DNA of 64,000 bases from Callorhinus ursinus (lineage: Eukaryota > Chordata > Mammalia > Carnivora > Otariidae): NCBI RefSeq assembly GCF_003265705.1, contig NW_020313005.1, positions 13,166,288 to 13,230,287 on the forward strand. The letters are read 5' to 3'. Numbering within the stretch: position 1 is the first letter of the stretch; every line of letters starts with the position of its first letter. Below, piece by piece: positions 12,377-26,404 of the stretch. Below the pieces are notes generated by a model. It saw nothing but the letters and a program-made list of their open reading frames with translations, was not told the origin of the DNA and ran no database searches. The translations under genes and the position numbers were made by a program.

Positions 12377-13963
12377 CCTCCCTATCTTCATGTTGATTCT
12401 TGATTACCTCTTTTCTCCCTGGCTTAGTTCCAATTCCATACTTGTAGGAAATAAACTGTGAAAACATTAGGCTTAGATTACTTGATTCAGCTTAGCTCTA
12501 AAGAAGATTGCTTAACAGTAGAATGCAAAATTGGGAAACATTTCTTTTCAGATATATTAAAAGATATTATCATTTCTCTTGGTGATATTTTAGCTTTAGC
12601 ATGTTACTTTCCATACATTCCAAGAACATTATTACTAAAATGGGAGAGGAAACATATACCCAAATATAAACACCTACACCCTTCCTTATATGACTAATCA
12701 ATTTATAATTCCATTCTGCTTGTCACAAAGCCAAAACTTCTTTCAAGTGTTTTTCATTTACTTTATTTTACAATATTCCATAACATATTTGTTTTCATAT
12801 AAAAACATTAATAAAAAGTGCAATGCTTAGCCTATGTTACTCCACTACAGGATATACATACCCTGTTTTAAGAAGGCTATTATTAAAGGATCTTATTATA
12901 TCCTTTTAGTCTCATTCATCTGTTTATGCAAAACTAAGTGCCTTTTATGTATTATGTCCAGATCTCTTCGTTAAACAGTGAACAAAATAGGCAAAAATGT
13001 GTACTTTCATTGAAATTATATTGTAATTGGAGGAGACAAATTAATGCCTGCATTATGTCATAGGTCAGAGAGTAGTAAATACTCCTGAGGAAAATAAATC
13101 CCGGAGATTATGTCTAAAAGTGTGTATGTGTGTGCATATGCCTGTTCTTTAGGGGCAGCTATGCTTCTGAATAGCTGTCAGGAAAGGCCTTACTGGGAAG
13201 GTAACTTTTGAAGACCTGAAGGGAGTAAGGGAGTAGTGAGGCTATGTTTAGATAATTAATGCACCAATTTCTTACATTTCATTTTCAGTAATGTCTCACT
13301 TTAGTGCTTTTTAACTAGTTGGTATACTATTATCACTCATCTTGCACTAACTTTGCATGATCTGGAGGTGATTCTAAATTTAGTGGTTTGATAAGTTGAC
13401 AAACATTCCTCAGATCTGTTTGACTGTGGTTAAAGAAAGTTCCATTTTCAGCATCTTTGATCTTGCCAAGTAGTCTGACATTCTAAATTCACTCTTGTTC
13501 TTACTTACCAAAGTGTCTGGGTGATAGGAAGTAGGATCTTTGTAGACTGAGAGATGTAGAAATTGCATAGATAAGGAAGTTAATAATACCTTTTGATTGA
13601 TAGAATGAGCCTTACATGGGAAAGTTTTGAATAAAGGAACTACTTTGTTAATTTTTTCATCTCTTGAATCATAACATTATCAATAAAAAACTCTTTAATG
13701 TGTACTTAACTGTTTTAGGATTTATTGTATTTGCAGCTGATGCAGGGTTAAAATTTACCCTTGCTTAAGCAAAGGATTTCTCCACAGATAGTGCAAATCC
13801 ATAGCACAAAGATTTATTGGCAGGAAAACTGTCAAGGTATTTAGGAAAAATATCTTTTAAGCCCTTTAGAAACCCATTTACATGTAAGTGAAATGCTGAT
13901 TATATATCAGGTTTACTACTCAATAAAGCTAAAACCCCAAGGACTTCTACTTGGTCAATACTT

Positions 13964-14164
13964 TTTTTTTTTTAAGATTGATTGATTGATTGATTGATTT
14001 GACAGAGACACAGCAAGAGAGGGAACACAAGCAGGGGGAGTGTGAGAGGGAGAAGCAGGCTTCCCGCTGAGCAGGGAGCCCGATGCGGGGCTCGATCCCA
14101 GAACCCTGGGATCATGACCTGAGCTGAAGGCAGATGCTTAACGACTGAACCACCCAGGTGCCCC
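13964..14164 (-). mobile_element. CAN SINE with expanded (GATT)n tail
   Basis: The reverse SINE ends gaaccacccaggtgcccc. The usual ATTT tail unit has become (GATT)n at 13978-13999. An 11-bp duplication, ggtcaatactt, lies at 13953-13963 and 14165-14175. Confidence 0.94.
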
Positions 14165-16074
14165 GGTCAATACTTCTTTATTACCTTGGTTTGAGGGGAT
14201 GTGACTAAAGATATACAAAATTTAATTTCATTGTAATCTAATAATTTAGGTGGTAAGTTAGCCTGATATTCATTGTAATTTTTTCTAATGTTGCTATTAT
14301 AGCAGATACAAGTCACTCACAGGCATGGTTTCTAGGGATTCTCAGAGTAGTCTGTGTATACTCTTCACTATTCTGATGTAATTTAAGTTATTACATCAAT
14401 CAGCTGAAGACAGTGCTTACCCCTGCCAAAGACCTGTGGCAACTAGTACACAAACTTCATTTATTCTAAAAGTTGCTGACCTTGAATCACAATGGTCTGG
14501 CTTCCTACATTGCACAGCATTGGAGCTAAATGTGAATCTTAAGTTATAGAGAATTTTCTGTATTTCAAAAATTGTGGTCAGGGAGCATGTGGAACAAAGA
14601 GAAACAGCAATACATAAAACTTCATTCCTTAGTTGTATAATTTTAAGAATTTTCATTCTGAAAATAGAGACTACAGTGCCTGGTTATCTTGTTTGTTATC
14701 TGGAGAGGCCTTGTTAAAATATTGTGCACAATCCCCCTGTTTCAGTATTTCTAGGAATATCAGGTGGCTCACAAACCTACCTGCTGGTAGCAGCCCTCCA
14801 GCTCTTAGACTTGGAGCCTCTGCCAGAAACAAGCCCAAGGGACTGGGTGGCATGAAGCCTTCAGGCCCTTGAAATAAGACCAAGGAATGAGAAGTTAAGC
14901 TAGAGAGAATGGATTTATTTCCCCTGCTCCTAGCAGTCAGGGACAACACAGATTGCATATATCTAAAACAGACTTTTCATAGTGTTAGGTTTCTGTGGCA
15001 TTTAAGAGATAGGAGAAGGCAATGGAAGGAGTGCCCTGTGTGCTATTTGTTTTGTTAGGCTATTAGCTTCTTGAGGTTAGGGATAATGCTTTTCTTCACC
15101 TGACAGTTCAGATGCTCTGAAAGATGCAGTTGTTCAGTGTGACTGAACAAAGTATAAAATATAAAAATACATGGTGTACAGTTTTTATATTTTAATGTCT
15201 TTAAAATTGGGTGGGGGGGCTTACAATTTAGCCTTTTTTTTTTTTAACAATTTAGCATCAGAATATATGAACTGTGCTATATAAAAATCACCTTAAAATT
15301 TTGGTACATGGCTGAGGAACTGATATTCGTAAGTTCTGAAGCAAGAAGACAAAAATACCAGGTCAAAGGAGCTGAAAACCACATATGTATTTAAGTTTTT
15401 GAATTGAATGGTGACCTAATCATGGACTGGCTGTGTGTTGCCTAATAAAAACCTGGCATAAATCATGTGTGTCATTTGTATGAGAAGTCCCTTTTATTTG
15501 CAGCAATAAAATAATTAGAGACAATGTGCCTTCCAGAGTGTGGGAAGCTGTATGGCCAGACTTAGTTGCACAAGTCGACACAGTTGGAATTCCTCAGTTC
15601 TGGTTGCTAAATGAGTCTTAGCTGTTCAGAATCACAGCAGGCAGTTTCTGACGGTACAGATCTTGGCGTGTATACATGTTGGTAACTCAAACAGCATGGC
15701 ATTTATGTGAATGAGTTTTCTTTTGAAATAAAAGATTTGAGGTTCATCTTTATGCTTTCTGATGAATGTAATCAATCACACCAAAATAGAACAATACTTT
15801 AAATATGATGTATGTTCCTCAAAGCCACACAGGCATTTTTATAAATGACCATTCCATGTAAATGCACAGTACACCAGCAGTTAAAATAGTTACATAATGG
15901 AGAGATATGGTATGGGAATGAGGGATTTTTTTTTTTTTAAGTGAGAAAAATAAAAAAAGGAAAATTATAAATGATCCTGTTTTGAAAAAAATTGTTTTAC
16001 TGACTTAAGGCTCATATGGTAGAATTTTAAGTGTAAGAGGAATATTTATTTAAGGTGGTGTAGAAAGAAGTTTG

Positions 16075-16240
16075 ACCTGGACACAGCAGATTAAGATTCC
16101 AGCCCTAATTCTATTGCTTGGATAAGTCACTTAACCTAAGGCCTTAGTTTCGTCATCTGTGAAATGGTGATAATTACTTAGTCTGTTTCCCCGGTAGGGT
16201 TCTAGTGAGATAAGGGGGTGTAATTATGATTTGAAAAATC
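16075..16240 (+). mobile_element. MIR-like ancient SINE fragment
   Basis: The MIR core is in sense order: ttccagccctaattctat, gataagtcacttaaccta, and ccttagtttcgtcatctg followed by tgaaatggtgataat. It ends with gggttctagtgagataag. Confidence 0.85.
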
Positions 16241-17469
16241 TCATTGTATGTATTGAAGGTGGTGAATGGCTGTAGTAAATAAATTTATTAAGAGCAGAAT
16301 ACTGGGAATTTAGAACAAAACAGTAATAAAACAGTGTATCCCATCAAAATTGTCTCTTGTGATACCTTAAAGATGGAGTAAGTGGAGAATTGGCTATAAA
16401 GGTGTACGATGGAGTCTACAATGTTAAAGTGTAGCTTTCTTGAAATAGTCTGAAAAAAATTGCTTTAGTGTTTCAAAATGGGGTAGGACAGCAGAAAAAT
16501 GGTCTGTAAACATGTAGGATAACAAGTCTATTGAAAGCAACTTACAAAAACTTTGTGTGCATGGAGAATAATGATCTTTGTGCCTTTAATTCTCTGGCAG
16601 CCCAAACTCCACCCTGTTTCACAGAGTTGTTCTTTTCTGTTTCTTTTTGGAACACCAGGCATGATGCCAGCATACTTCTACATCTTGTATAAGATAGAGG
16701 CTTATGTATTTGCCTTTCAATTACTATTCATAATCAAATATTTCCAATCTTTAAGAGGATGTTAGTCATGTAGCTAAATGAAAAAATTCTTTTCCCATAA
16801 CCATATTGTTCCTGTATAGCCATGTTATTACATGATATTGTACACTTTTGTTTGGCCAAAGAAAATCAATAAAAATACAGTAGTGAAAAACCCAAATATG
16901 TTGTCACAAACATAGCCAGCCATTTTAAGCTATGCACACATTCTTGGTCATTCTATTTCAGTTGTGCTTAGAAAATTTTTGTAGGTTCATATACATTAGC
17001 TTATTTCTTCGCTTGGTTAAGCAGATTTCATTATTCAGTCCAGGAATGTTTTTCTTAAGGAATGCTGGAATGTGCAGAAATCTATTAACCACTGAGACAG
17101 TACTTTGAAGTTTTAATAATAATCTGTCACTGAGGGAATATGAGTATTTTTATAACTTTTATTAATGTATATGGTGCTAAGCAGCTGGTGGGAAAAATGC
17201 ACTTGAGTAAATGGTAAATTTACCTTTTGGGATAGAAACAGTTTGACTATAATGATGTTTGTTACCACTTTAGTATTTCCTTGGTTGGCAGGTACTTTAG
17301 CTACATTAAATTTGCTGCCAACATATAATAGTGAGTTATCTTAAATCCTGAGAGGCGAGCTTAATGTAGATTTAGTAATCAAAAGCCAACTATAACATAT
17401 TATTCTAGTCAGTGGTTTCCTCTGGAAAAATTACCTATCACATCTATCACAATAGAAAAATTACTATTA

Positions 17470-17657
17470 TCAAGCTCATACTATGTGCTGTGCTGAGCCC
17501 TTTACATGCATGATTTCATTTGGTTATTATAACAATGAAGTGGGTGTATTATTATCCTCATTTAACAGATAGGTAAATTGAAACTTTAAGTAACACTCCA
17601 CAAAGCAAAACTGAGAGTTTAACTAGTAGGCTTCCCGACATCAAAATCCTTGCTCTT
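17470..17657 (-). mobile_element. MIR-like ancient SINE fragment
   Basis: The antisense order is readable: tactatgtgctgtgctgagc, ccctttacatgcatgattt, and attatcctcatttaacagat. The 3' half is decayed. Confidence 0.8.
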
Positions 17658-20129
17658 AATTTTTTAATGGGACTTCTTTGTATTAGACGATGACATAGGA
17701 ACTAAAAATCCGCACTAACTTTCTTTCTAATGATTTAAGTTTGTGGAACTCTTAATTTTTTTTGACTGAATGTTCTCCTCATCAAGCTTGATTAGACTAC
17801 CAGAATCATTTTTTAGAGTCGGATTTCTTCTAAGGCAATGGTGAGATTTTAGGTTAGCACCTAAAAATATCTGGGCTGCTTTTGTCAGCTTCCACTGCTT
17901 TTGCTTTTTGCCCAGCTTGCCAAAATATCTTAAATGAAAGAAACTTCTAGCTATTCTCTGTGGCTTCTCAGATTTCATGTATTTGATTTGACGACCAGAT
18001 CATTAGGTGTGTTGTTTTGCTGGGACTCTGGTTTTTCTCCATTCCTCTTAGCACCTTTTATAGCTAGAGGCAAGTCTGTGAGTAAATCATTTCTTATCTG
18101 GAATTGATTTTTGTCAGTCCTGGAAAAGCCTTAGTTTACCTTTCCTAAATACTCTGAATTCCTGCATTCTATTGGTTTATTGTCAGCTTCCTTTGCTGGA
18201 TGCAGTAAAGACTGGAGAGGTTCTCTGCCCTCCACAGGCTTACTGTTTGATGAGGGTTATGGGGCTTAGACACAAATATGTATAATAATAGAATGCAAAA
18301 TTGTAGGGTATGCCAATAGACATCCAAAAAGGAGGTATATTATAGTAATGTAGTACTTCTCAAAATTTTCTGTTAGGGGAGGGGAAAGTATACCTTCAGT
18401 TTGAGGATATGGCCCAAACTGGCTGCTTTGATGGAAGTAACAAGGTATAAGTTAAGTCCTTTGATTCTTGCTTTACTCATAATATGTGCTTTTTAAAAAA
18501 TGTGAAACAGGATAAAACTATTTAACATCCGTTTTCCCAGTTTTATAATGAAAGTTAAGCACCAGGAAGCTTTGTGACTCCTAAGGTACTGCTGTGTGTG
18601 ATAAGGTATGTCAGTATTTGTATCTGTAAGCCAGCAGATGTGTTGCTCTGGTTGGATTATTTAGGGGTGGCTTTTAGATTAATCTAGAGAGGCAGGTTTT
18701 AAAGGTGCTTTAGAAGGACTTGAAGAAGCTACATGCTGCATTCTCAAGTATAGCCAACTGCTCTTTGGAGGTATGAGGAAGCTTCACAGTGGAGCTGTGA
18801 GTACTTCCTTATTTGAAGACATTTGAAGGTCCTAACAGAAAGCAAAGGGATGTTTTCCAACATAGGGAATAACTTCATCCATGTTGAAAGAGTTCAAGTT
18901 TAGAGTGGTTTGTTTGGCAGGCATGTTGAGGATGCAAAGAAGTTTGAGAAAAAAGATAGCCTGAAAAACCTAGAAGAAAGATGATATGCTTGAATTGCAT
19001 AGTAGGTAACAATTTAGTGTGGTGGTTTAAGAAGGACATTTTACCTAGTCCAATCATGATTTAACCACAAATGTGTTTGGTATATGATACCAAGAAGGGG
19101 CTGATTGAAAAAGCAAGTTTTAAGAGTTAGTAATAGGCTGCTATGTGATGGGTAAGGTAAAGTAACACCGGATACTCTTCCCAGTCATTATCTTGGATAG
19201 ATACATACTTCAGGTAGTCAAAAGAAAAGTGGGCTGGAGGTGAGGGTAGAACAATAAAACACTTCACATTGCTGAGTCTGCTGATAAGACTAAGTTGTAG
19301 ATGCCTGGCAAGTAGTATGAAATGAGTGATTGGACTAGGGAGAGGTCATGGGTGGGAAAGCAGACCAGGATGCCCACAAAAACTTGCCAGCCCATCATGT
19401 GTTGCTGGGAAGCTTAGGAAAGCTGCAAGAGTCTCCATGTTGGGGAATTCCATGTTTTTTAACTTAAATTAAAAAAAAAAAAGGCAAGAGGGATATTTTA
19501 TTCAATTTTGCTTGGAAGTCCAGCATTCAGACTTAAAATCACCATGGAGGAGTTGCCTGCATATAAATATACAGCACTTTTTAAAAGAAAACGAGTATTG
19601 AGGTAAAACAACGTGACTAAAGACAAGCCCTCCTGAAGGAAAGAGTGTGAGGAAGAGAAAAGGAGTGCTCACTGAGGAAGGGAGAGAATCCTGAGGAACT
19701 GCAGTGTGCCATTGTTTCATCACCCTTCCTTTTTCAAGCTTTATTCCCCAGGGTAGAAAGATGGGTGGTTTATTTCATCCTTTGAACTTTTCTATTTTTA
19801 ACTTCACTTCAAGCAGCAGTGAAGTCTTTGTGGGTTTTCGTTTTTAATTTTTATGGAATTTGTAGCTTTATTGAAACTGTGGATAAAATCTCCCCAACTG
19901 TTGGTTCCTGTTTGTTTTTAGGTTGGAATCTTCTGGAACTACTTGCCAGACACATATCATTTATGGGATTACAAACTGTTTGGTCTTTAGAGGCCAGCAC
20001 CACTATTTATTTTCACTAAAGCTGTCCTGAAGATAGTAATTTAATTCGCAGACTAAATATGTTGTGCTTACAATGAAAATATTTCATATTCTGCATTTGC
20101 CATCCTAATAAATAGTGGTTTAATAGTTA

Positions 20130-20345
20130 ACATTTGTTAGAACCAGTATTTCAAGTTTGTTCTGTTCTGTACCAGACACTGTGCTAAGCCACTTTCACGT
20201 AATATTCATGACAGTCTTGCAAGGGTTTACTATCTTTCTTTTGTACATGTGGAACCTGAGATTCAGAGAGGCTAAGTGCTTGCTCTAAGACATATTGCAA
20301 TAGATGGAGGTCCCTGGATTGGCGACCATGTCTTTTAGACTCTTG
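20130..20345 (-). mobile_element. MIR-like ancient SINE fragment
   Basis: Antisense MIR motifs include taccagacactgtgctaagc, cctgagattcagagaggct, and aagtgcttgctctaagaca. Confidence 0.8.
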
Positions 20346-21264
20346 TACACACTTAATTCACGACGTGAAAGAATGATTGATTCTAATGAAGGACTTCTTC
20401 CCAGATCTGAGTACGTTCATCACATAAGACTTCAGTATCACTGAAAACAGATGCTTTGACTTACACTGCCTGCCACAAGGGTGCATGATGCAGAAGTAAT
20501 ACCCTGAATACACATCTGTTATAGAAATGAATGAGGCCATCTAAAGCTAGGCCAACTTTACAGTGACAAAACAATGTTATTTCATCCTCAAACACGGCAA
20601 GTTAATTTAGTGGCCTAGAGTAGTCTGTTCTTTTTGCATTTCCAGAGGGATGAAGAACAGCATCAGTACCCCATTGCCCTTTGGTGATTTTTGTCTCCAG
20701 TTATCTCCTGTGATCAAGGCTATTGCTACACGGCAGCATTTCTCAAGGCTCACAAGGAAAGATCTTTGATCCCATTACTGCAAGTCACTCAATTTCACTT
20801 TAGCTCAACATAACACATATTGAGCTATTACTGTTACTAAGCTTTGTCCAGGGCCTTCTTTATGAAGACTTTTCTTTAATTGTTAATACTAGACAACCAG
20901 TATTTTCTACCCATTTATGTAGACTGGAAAATAACAAAGTGGGCATTTAAAAACTTTTTCAAATAAGAGCCATAGCAATGATTTTTATTGATAAGGTCTC
21001 ATTGTGTTTTTATAATACTTTCCCACACCTAGTGTTTTTTTCCTCTGACTTTTCTCCATCTAGCAGTCTGACATTTGTAATTCTCTGAGAAACACTAGAA
21101 ACATAACTGCAGGTGTTAAAAACCCAGGTTTATTTGATAATTCTCTGAACACATTCTTCTGTGTAATGTTCAGTATGATTTTTAGTGAATTAAGGCTTCC
21201 AGTTATACTCATGTGTGTTCCCAGTACCATAAGCTTTTTGGTAATTGATCTATAGTGGATTCTT

Positions 21265-21446
21265 TTCTCTTTTTTTAAGGGAGGGGAGGCAGGAGGTGCA
21301 GAGGGAGAGGGAAAAGGAGAGAGAATCTTGCATGCTTCACGCCCAGTGTGGAGCCCAATGCGGAACTCAGTTTCACAACCCTGAAGCCATGACCTGAGCC
21401 GAAATCAAGAGTCTGACGCTTAAGGAACTGAGCCACCCAGGCGCCC
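21265..21446 (-). mobile_element. Older-type CAN SINE
   Basis: The reverse SINE contains cgaaatcaagagtctgacgc, an older CAN subfamily feature, and ends gccacccaggcgcccc. It is more diverged than the other copies. Flanks ctatagtggattctt (21250-21264) and ctacggtggattctt (21447-21461) are an imperfect duplication, consistent with greater age. Confidence 0.9.
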
Positions 21447-21867
21447 CTACGGTGGATTCTTATATTAATGCATTGGTGTACACTTACATCTTTCTGGTCC
21501 CTCTGGTTTCTTTTGTGTCTGCTTTCTATTGGGCACTAAGGGCAAAATGAGATGAAGAATATATACCTACCTTCAAGAAGCTTAACACCTAGACTATTAT
21601 TCAGTTATCTTGTAGCATTAGAAAGTATAAGAATGATGTGAATTTCCTTTGGCTTCTAGCATGGTGTTTAATAATGACCATCTAATGTATGTCCGCTGCT
21701 AGCTTATTCCATGATAATAAGCATAACCAGCTCTTATATATAGTTCAATACATGGAGTCTTACTATCTTGGAATTTATATAGCAGGTGAGGGATTAGTGA
21801 GATGTTGTTAAAGGGCACACCTTCCCTGATTTTAATGCTTGTTAGTCATTGGGAATTAGCTATGGGA

Positions 21868-22065
21868 TGCAGCAGAAAGAACCTCAAATTTGGGGAGCAG
21901 AAGACCTGTCCAGATTGGTGTCCAGCTCTTAGACTTTGGGCAAATTAAATTATTACTTAAATTTTCAGAGCATCAGCCCTCATAGCTTTGTGTGAGAATT
22001 AGGAAAAAATATGTAAGAACTTTGAAATAGTAAAACATCAACACTCTTGCTATCATTATTGTGAA
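21868..22065 (+). mobile_element. MIR-like ancient SINE fragment
   Basis: Weak but ordered MIR similarity: the gtccagctcttagactttgg region, agcatcagccctcatagct, then tgtgagaattaggaaaa. Confidence 0.55.
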
Positions 22066-22829
22066 TGTATATCAAAGCTTCTTGTAAATAGTAAAACATT
22101 TTATTATTTATTACTATTTTGGAAAATGGACAACCCATGTTTTACCATTGGTTGAAAAAGCCACATTAGGGGATTGCAAGAGTGGGAAGAATGGAAGATG
22201 AAAGGCATCTGGAAAGTTTGAGTATTGACTCACCTCACAGAAATTTATGCTCTCAAAAGTTGAGCTCTTGTATATAAGAAATGGTGCTGGATACTTGGAT
22301 AGTATTCACAGATGGTAGAACTTCCTACCTTTATTACGTTATTGAAAATAGGGTGGATAGACTAGGTTTATGGATAACAGGGTAAAAGGTAAAATAGAGA
22401 AAGCACAGCAAGTGTGTCACAACATACAGTGGAAAGTGTGAAAGAAGAGATAATGCCAGATTGGAAGGGATCAGGAAGGGCTTTTTGGGGGAAATGGGGG
22501 CTTGAGAGATATATTGAAAGAGACTATGGAGAAGATTATATCTCTAGAAGGTGGAATAACAATATAAACATAGGTACAAGAGACTGGATGGTTGTTTCTA
22601 GTAATAACCAGTACCCCAGCTTGGTGTGAATCTTGATGGGTGAGGTTGGATATATAGGTAGAAGATGCCTTTTGGAAGATTCTATATGTTTTGTTAACTT
22701 GGCCATGCTTGGTGTGTTGTCACGTCTTTTAAGTCTCCATTTTCATTGATTATTCTGAGAAGCCTTCCCCCCATGCACTCAAGCAGAAGGGATTGTGCCT
22801 TCTTATTTGCTATCTTGATGTGCAGAGCA

Positions 22830-23075
22830 GTCTTGACAATGTGGTTGAGTGGGAATTCTGGAGCCAAGCTCTCTGGGTTGAAAATCTGGTTCTGTCATTT
22901 ACTAGCTTGCACGAACTTGGGGAAGCCACTTAACCTGCCTGTGCCTTGGTTTCTTCGTCTGTAAAATGAGAGTGATGATATATGCTTTATGTGACTGTTG
23001 TGAGAATTAATGGTTTAATTTACATTAAGTGCTTGGAAAAGTACATAGTAAGGCACATAGTAAGTACTACCTGTA
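22830..23075 (+). mobile_element. MIR element, near full length
   Basis: This is the best-preserved MIR in the window. It contains attctggagccaagctctct, tcatttactagcttgcacg, aagccacttaacctgcctg, tggtttcttcgtctgtaaaa, tgttgtgagaattaatgg and the gcacatagtaagtacta end. Confidence 0.93.
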
Positions 23076-24110
23076 GTGATGGCGTTATTAACCTCTATAA
23101 GAGACTTTATCTATTGACCTATGATAGGATTTATTTACTTGCCTGATGCTCCTATGGACTGTGCCCTTTTGGAGGAAAGGATGTATCTTGTTTTTACCCA
23201 TTATTCCCATTGCTTTGTACTATCTGCCTTCTGCATGGTAGTGTAAAGATAATTCTACAACACATACGTCTGGGATATATTGTTCCTGTGAGTCTTAAAT
23301 CTAATCTCAGAGCAACTGGGTTGCAGGAAGAACTGCCTTGTATCGGTGGACTCTGACATAAATATAGCTCACTTCCGAGCTAACATTATAAAAATAATCC
23401 CATTAACACTTCTAAAGTAAAAGGTAGCTCTTAATGTATAAGAAGAGTTATAATTATTTACTAAGTGTGTTTTATTTCTCTAATGAAATGAAGTTTTAGT
23501 GTTTCATTAGCATCATCTAATCATGGGCGCTACAGGTTAACTCTTTGATATAAAAACACTGCTGACTAATTAAAGCCCAGTGTAATTTCTTTCAACTTAA
23601 TGTGAATATACGTGAAGGCATCCTTGCTTAACTTGTAGGTTAGGCAAATGGAAAAGATGTGGTACGGGTAGTACTTGTGGTGTCTTTACTGTGTACAACC
23701 TTGCTTGCTGGTAAATGTTATTCCTCTACCTTCACCTTAGAATGTGGCCAGGTGGCTCTGACTGGGATCTTTTTCTTGTTTGTTCTCAAGTTCTGATAGT
23801 TGGGTAGAAATAGGGAGAAAGAGACACCCTTGCCTAAACTAGAACTCTTTGCTTGTCATATTTTATATGCTTGATCTTTCTTTTTGTACTTAAGAGAAAA
23901 TGTAGATTCTTATCATTACACATTTTGACACTTTAAAATTCAACAGTAGAATTTTTAAAATCAGGTTTTATAGTCAGATGTGAATCAATTTTATTTAAAA
24001 GGTTTTAGAACCAGTACTTCTGTATCGTGCATCTGGCCATTATTCAGAAACTTTAGACAATTAGGGAATAGTGTTTTTCATGTGGTTTCAAGTCAGTTAA
24101 AGGTGTTGTG

Positions 24111-24315
24111 CGGGGCGCCTCGGTGGCTCAGTTGGTTAAGCGACTGCCTTCCGCTCAGGTCATGATCCTGGAGTCCCGGGATCGAGTCCCGCATTGGGCT
24201 TCCTGCTCAGCAGGGAGTCTGCTTCTCCCTCTGACCCAACCCCCTCTCATGCTCTCTCTCTCTCTCTCTCTCTCATTCTCTCTCTCAAATAAATAAATAA
24301 AATCTTTAAAAAAAA
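24111..24315 (+). mobile_element. CAN SINE
   Basis: The head is ggggcgcctcggtggctcag, followed by a long CT repeat and aaataaataaataaaatctt. A 12-bp perfect duplication, aaaggtgttgtg, lies at 24099-24110 and 24316-24327. Confidence 0.95.
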
Positions 24316-24867
24316 AAAGGTGTTGTGTGTTCTATTTCAGAGGAAGATGGAGCCAAGAGAGTGAGCTGGATTCCTCATTTTGAAGATTGATCAATATTCT
24401 TGGCAGAAAATATCATAAGTTCTTTACCTTGATAATATTTTTGACCTGATTATTACTTTGGTTTTTAGAAAATGAGAACAAATAAAAGGAAAGTCAAGAA
24501 CCCAGACACTTGAAGTTGAAAATAAGTCATATTTCGAACTTCTCATTATTTTTGGAATTATCATCTGAATTACTTGAGAACCAAGTTTTTAAAATGTGAT
24601 TCTGCCTTGTTATGCTTCCGAAAGGACTATGGAGAGAGCATGCATTCTTCATTCCAGGGTTGAAATAGACACCTATCTCTTACACAGAAATACTGAATAA
24701 TCAGGTTGTCATTGTCATGGCCTGATTGCAGTGCACCAAGAGAGAATTTGAAACTACTGTCAACAGCAGATGGTTTTCTTGGGCTTTTCCAAAGTTATCT
24801 AAGGTCTAACAGCTGCCACCTTCGTTCCTGAATTATTTTTTTTCTTTTCTAAGATGTTTAACATGGA

Positions 24868-25090
24868 AATAGCCAATACCTTTTGAGTGCTTAATTGTGT
24901 TCCAGACACTGTTCTAAGTTCTTCATCTATATTTAACTCACTTTCTCTTCACAGTAACCCTGAGAGACAGGTTCTATTCCACTTAACAAATGAGGATACT
25001 GAGATACAGAGAAGTTAAGGAACTTGCCCACAGTTATGTCACTGATTGGTAGAGGCAGGAAGTTAGCCCTCCTACTCTGCCACTAGAACT
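24868..25090 (-). mobile_element. MIR element
   Basis: Antisense MIR with tgtgttccagacactgttct, cttcacagtaaccctgagag, atgaggatactgagatacag, and aaggaacttgcccacagtta. Confidence 0.9.
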
Positions 25091-25789
25091 CACATTCTCA
25101 ATCACTGGCTATATTGATAAGAATAGCTTATAAAGTGGGCTTCTAGGTTCTTGTTTGGGAACAGGAATTCTTACAGTGCATCCACTGTGATGTCTGCATA
25201 AGGACAAAGCAGCTTACCTTTCTTAGTCAAGGAGCAAAGCCATGGGAAGCAAAGAGTATTTTAGGAAGAAATGGTCGATTAGGGGATATTGTGTTAGAGT
25301 TCCCTAGGACAAAGCTTCCAGATAGCTCATTGTGTATGAGGGGAAACTCTGAGGAACTAGTGATGAGGAGGGGAGAGAAGGAAAAATATCTCATAAAATT
25401 CTTTAAGCATCCTGATTCATCCATATACACTATCCCCCATCTCAACTCTGCTGTAGGAATTGCATCTGTGATTTCAAATCCATTTTACCATAAGCGTTTA
25501 TATTGTACATAGAAAAATAAAGGGACATTAAATGGAATGTGATTCCTGTCTCAGGGAGAGTACCCACATACAGCTTGACTTAAAATTATCCCAGGAGTCT
25601 ACTTTCTTTCTTTGTCTTCTCATAACATTTGATGTAGGTATTATGATTTCTCTAACCATAGCCAGATTTCTCTACCTGTGCACTGTGCACTGTGCACTGT
25701 CAGATAAATGCATACTTTTGCATAGTGTCCTTCTGTCTGGAAGGCCAGTCAACCTTCCCACCTTTATAAGTTGGACTTGAATGATAATA

Positions 25790-25975
25790 ACTGATGCCAT
25801 TTATTGAGTTGCCTAGTATGTACCAGGCACATATTTTGTTTAGTCTTTAGAACTACCCCTTGAGATCAGTATTAATTCTCTGTTGTATAGATAAGAAAAA
25901 TAGTTTTTGGGGAGGATAAATGATTGTCCAAGGGCTCAAAGGTAATTGGTGAAGTCTAGCTCTAATGAAGCCTTT
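25790..25975 (-). mobile_element. MIR-like ancient SINE fragment
   Basis: Antisense order is catttattgagttgccta, gtatgtaccaggcaca, tagaactaccccttgag, then a decayed core. Confidence 0.7.
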
Positions 25976-26404
25976 GTTTTTTCATTGACTAATAATTCAT
26001 TAAGAAGGCTCTCTTTATCTTTCTTTCTGGAAGCCCAATGGAGAGCCATTCTTAAGGTGATAGAACGTTCTAACACTCTTAAATTGAAAGTAATTCTCAA
26101 GAAGAATATGCAGCTGACCCAAAGTTTTAGCCCTTTTGTGGGAAGAGGTGTAATCTACGAGTAGCATCATCTTTCCAGAGAATAATTTTTTTTTTTTTAA
26201 TTTCTCTTGTGTGTATATTTTGACTTTTTTTTAAAAAAGCCTCTCTGAAGCTTAAGGCCTGTCAGCTTCAGAATTGTCTTTGTTCAGGGTGTTGTTGAGT
26301 TCTTTGGATCACAATGGCACAAAAAAGTGTTTGAAGACCTATTCATTCATGAGTACTTAACTTTGATAGGTGCTTGGGGTTTCATGAATGGTGGGTTACC
26401 ACAG

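Noticed and set aside
12458..12697. 79-codon ORF MKTLGLDYLIQL... as a small gene
   Set aside because: No recognisable motif, no splice or promoter context, and adjacent to an L1 fragment. The length is expected by chance in AT-rich DNA.
24108..24296. ORFs such as MRGASVAQLVKRLPSAQ as real peptides
   Set aside because: They are translations of SINEs. The same peptide recurs at 34757-34942 and 38117-38299.
25676..25702. Short tandem repeat of gcactgt as a CRISPR-like or regulatory array
   Set aside because: Only about three 8-9-bp units, with no spacers, in a mammalian intron. It is simple-sequence noise.
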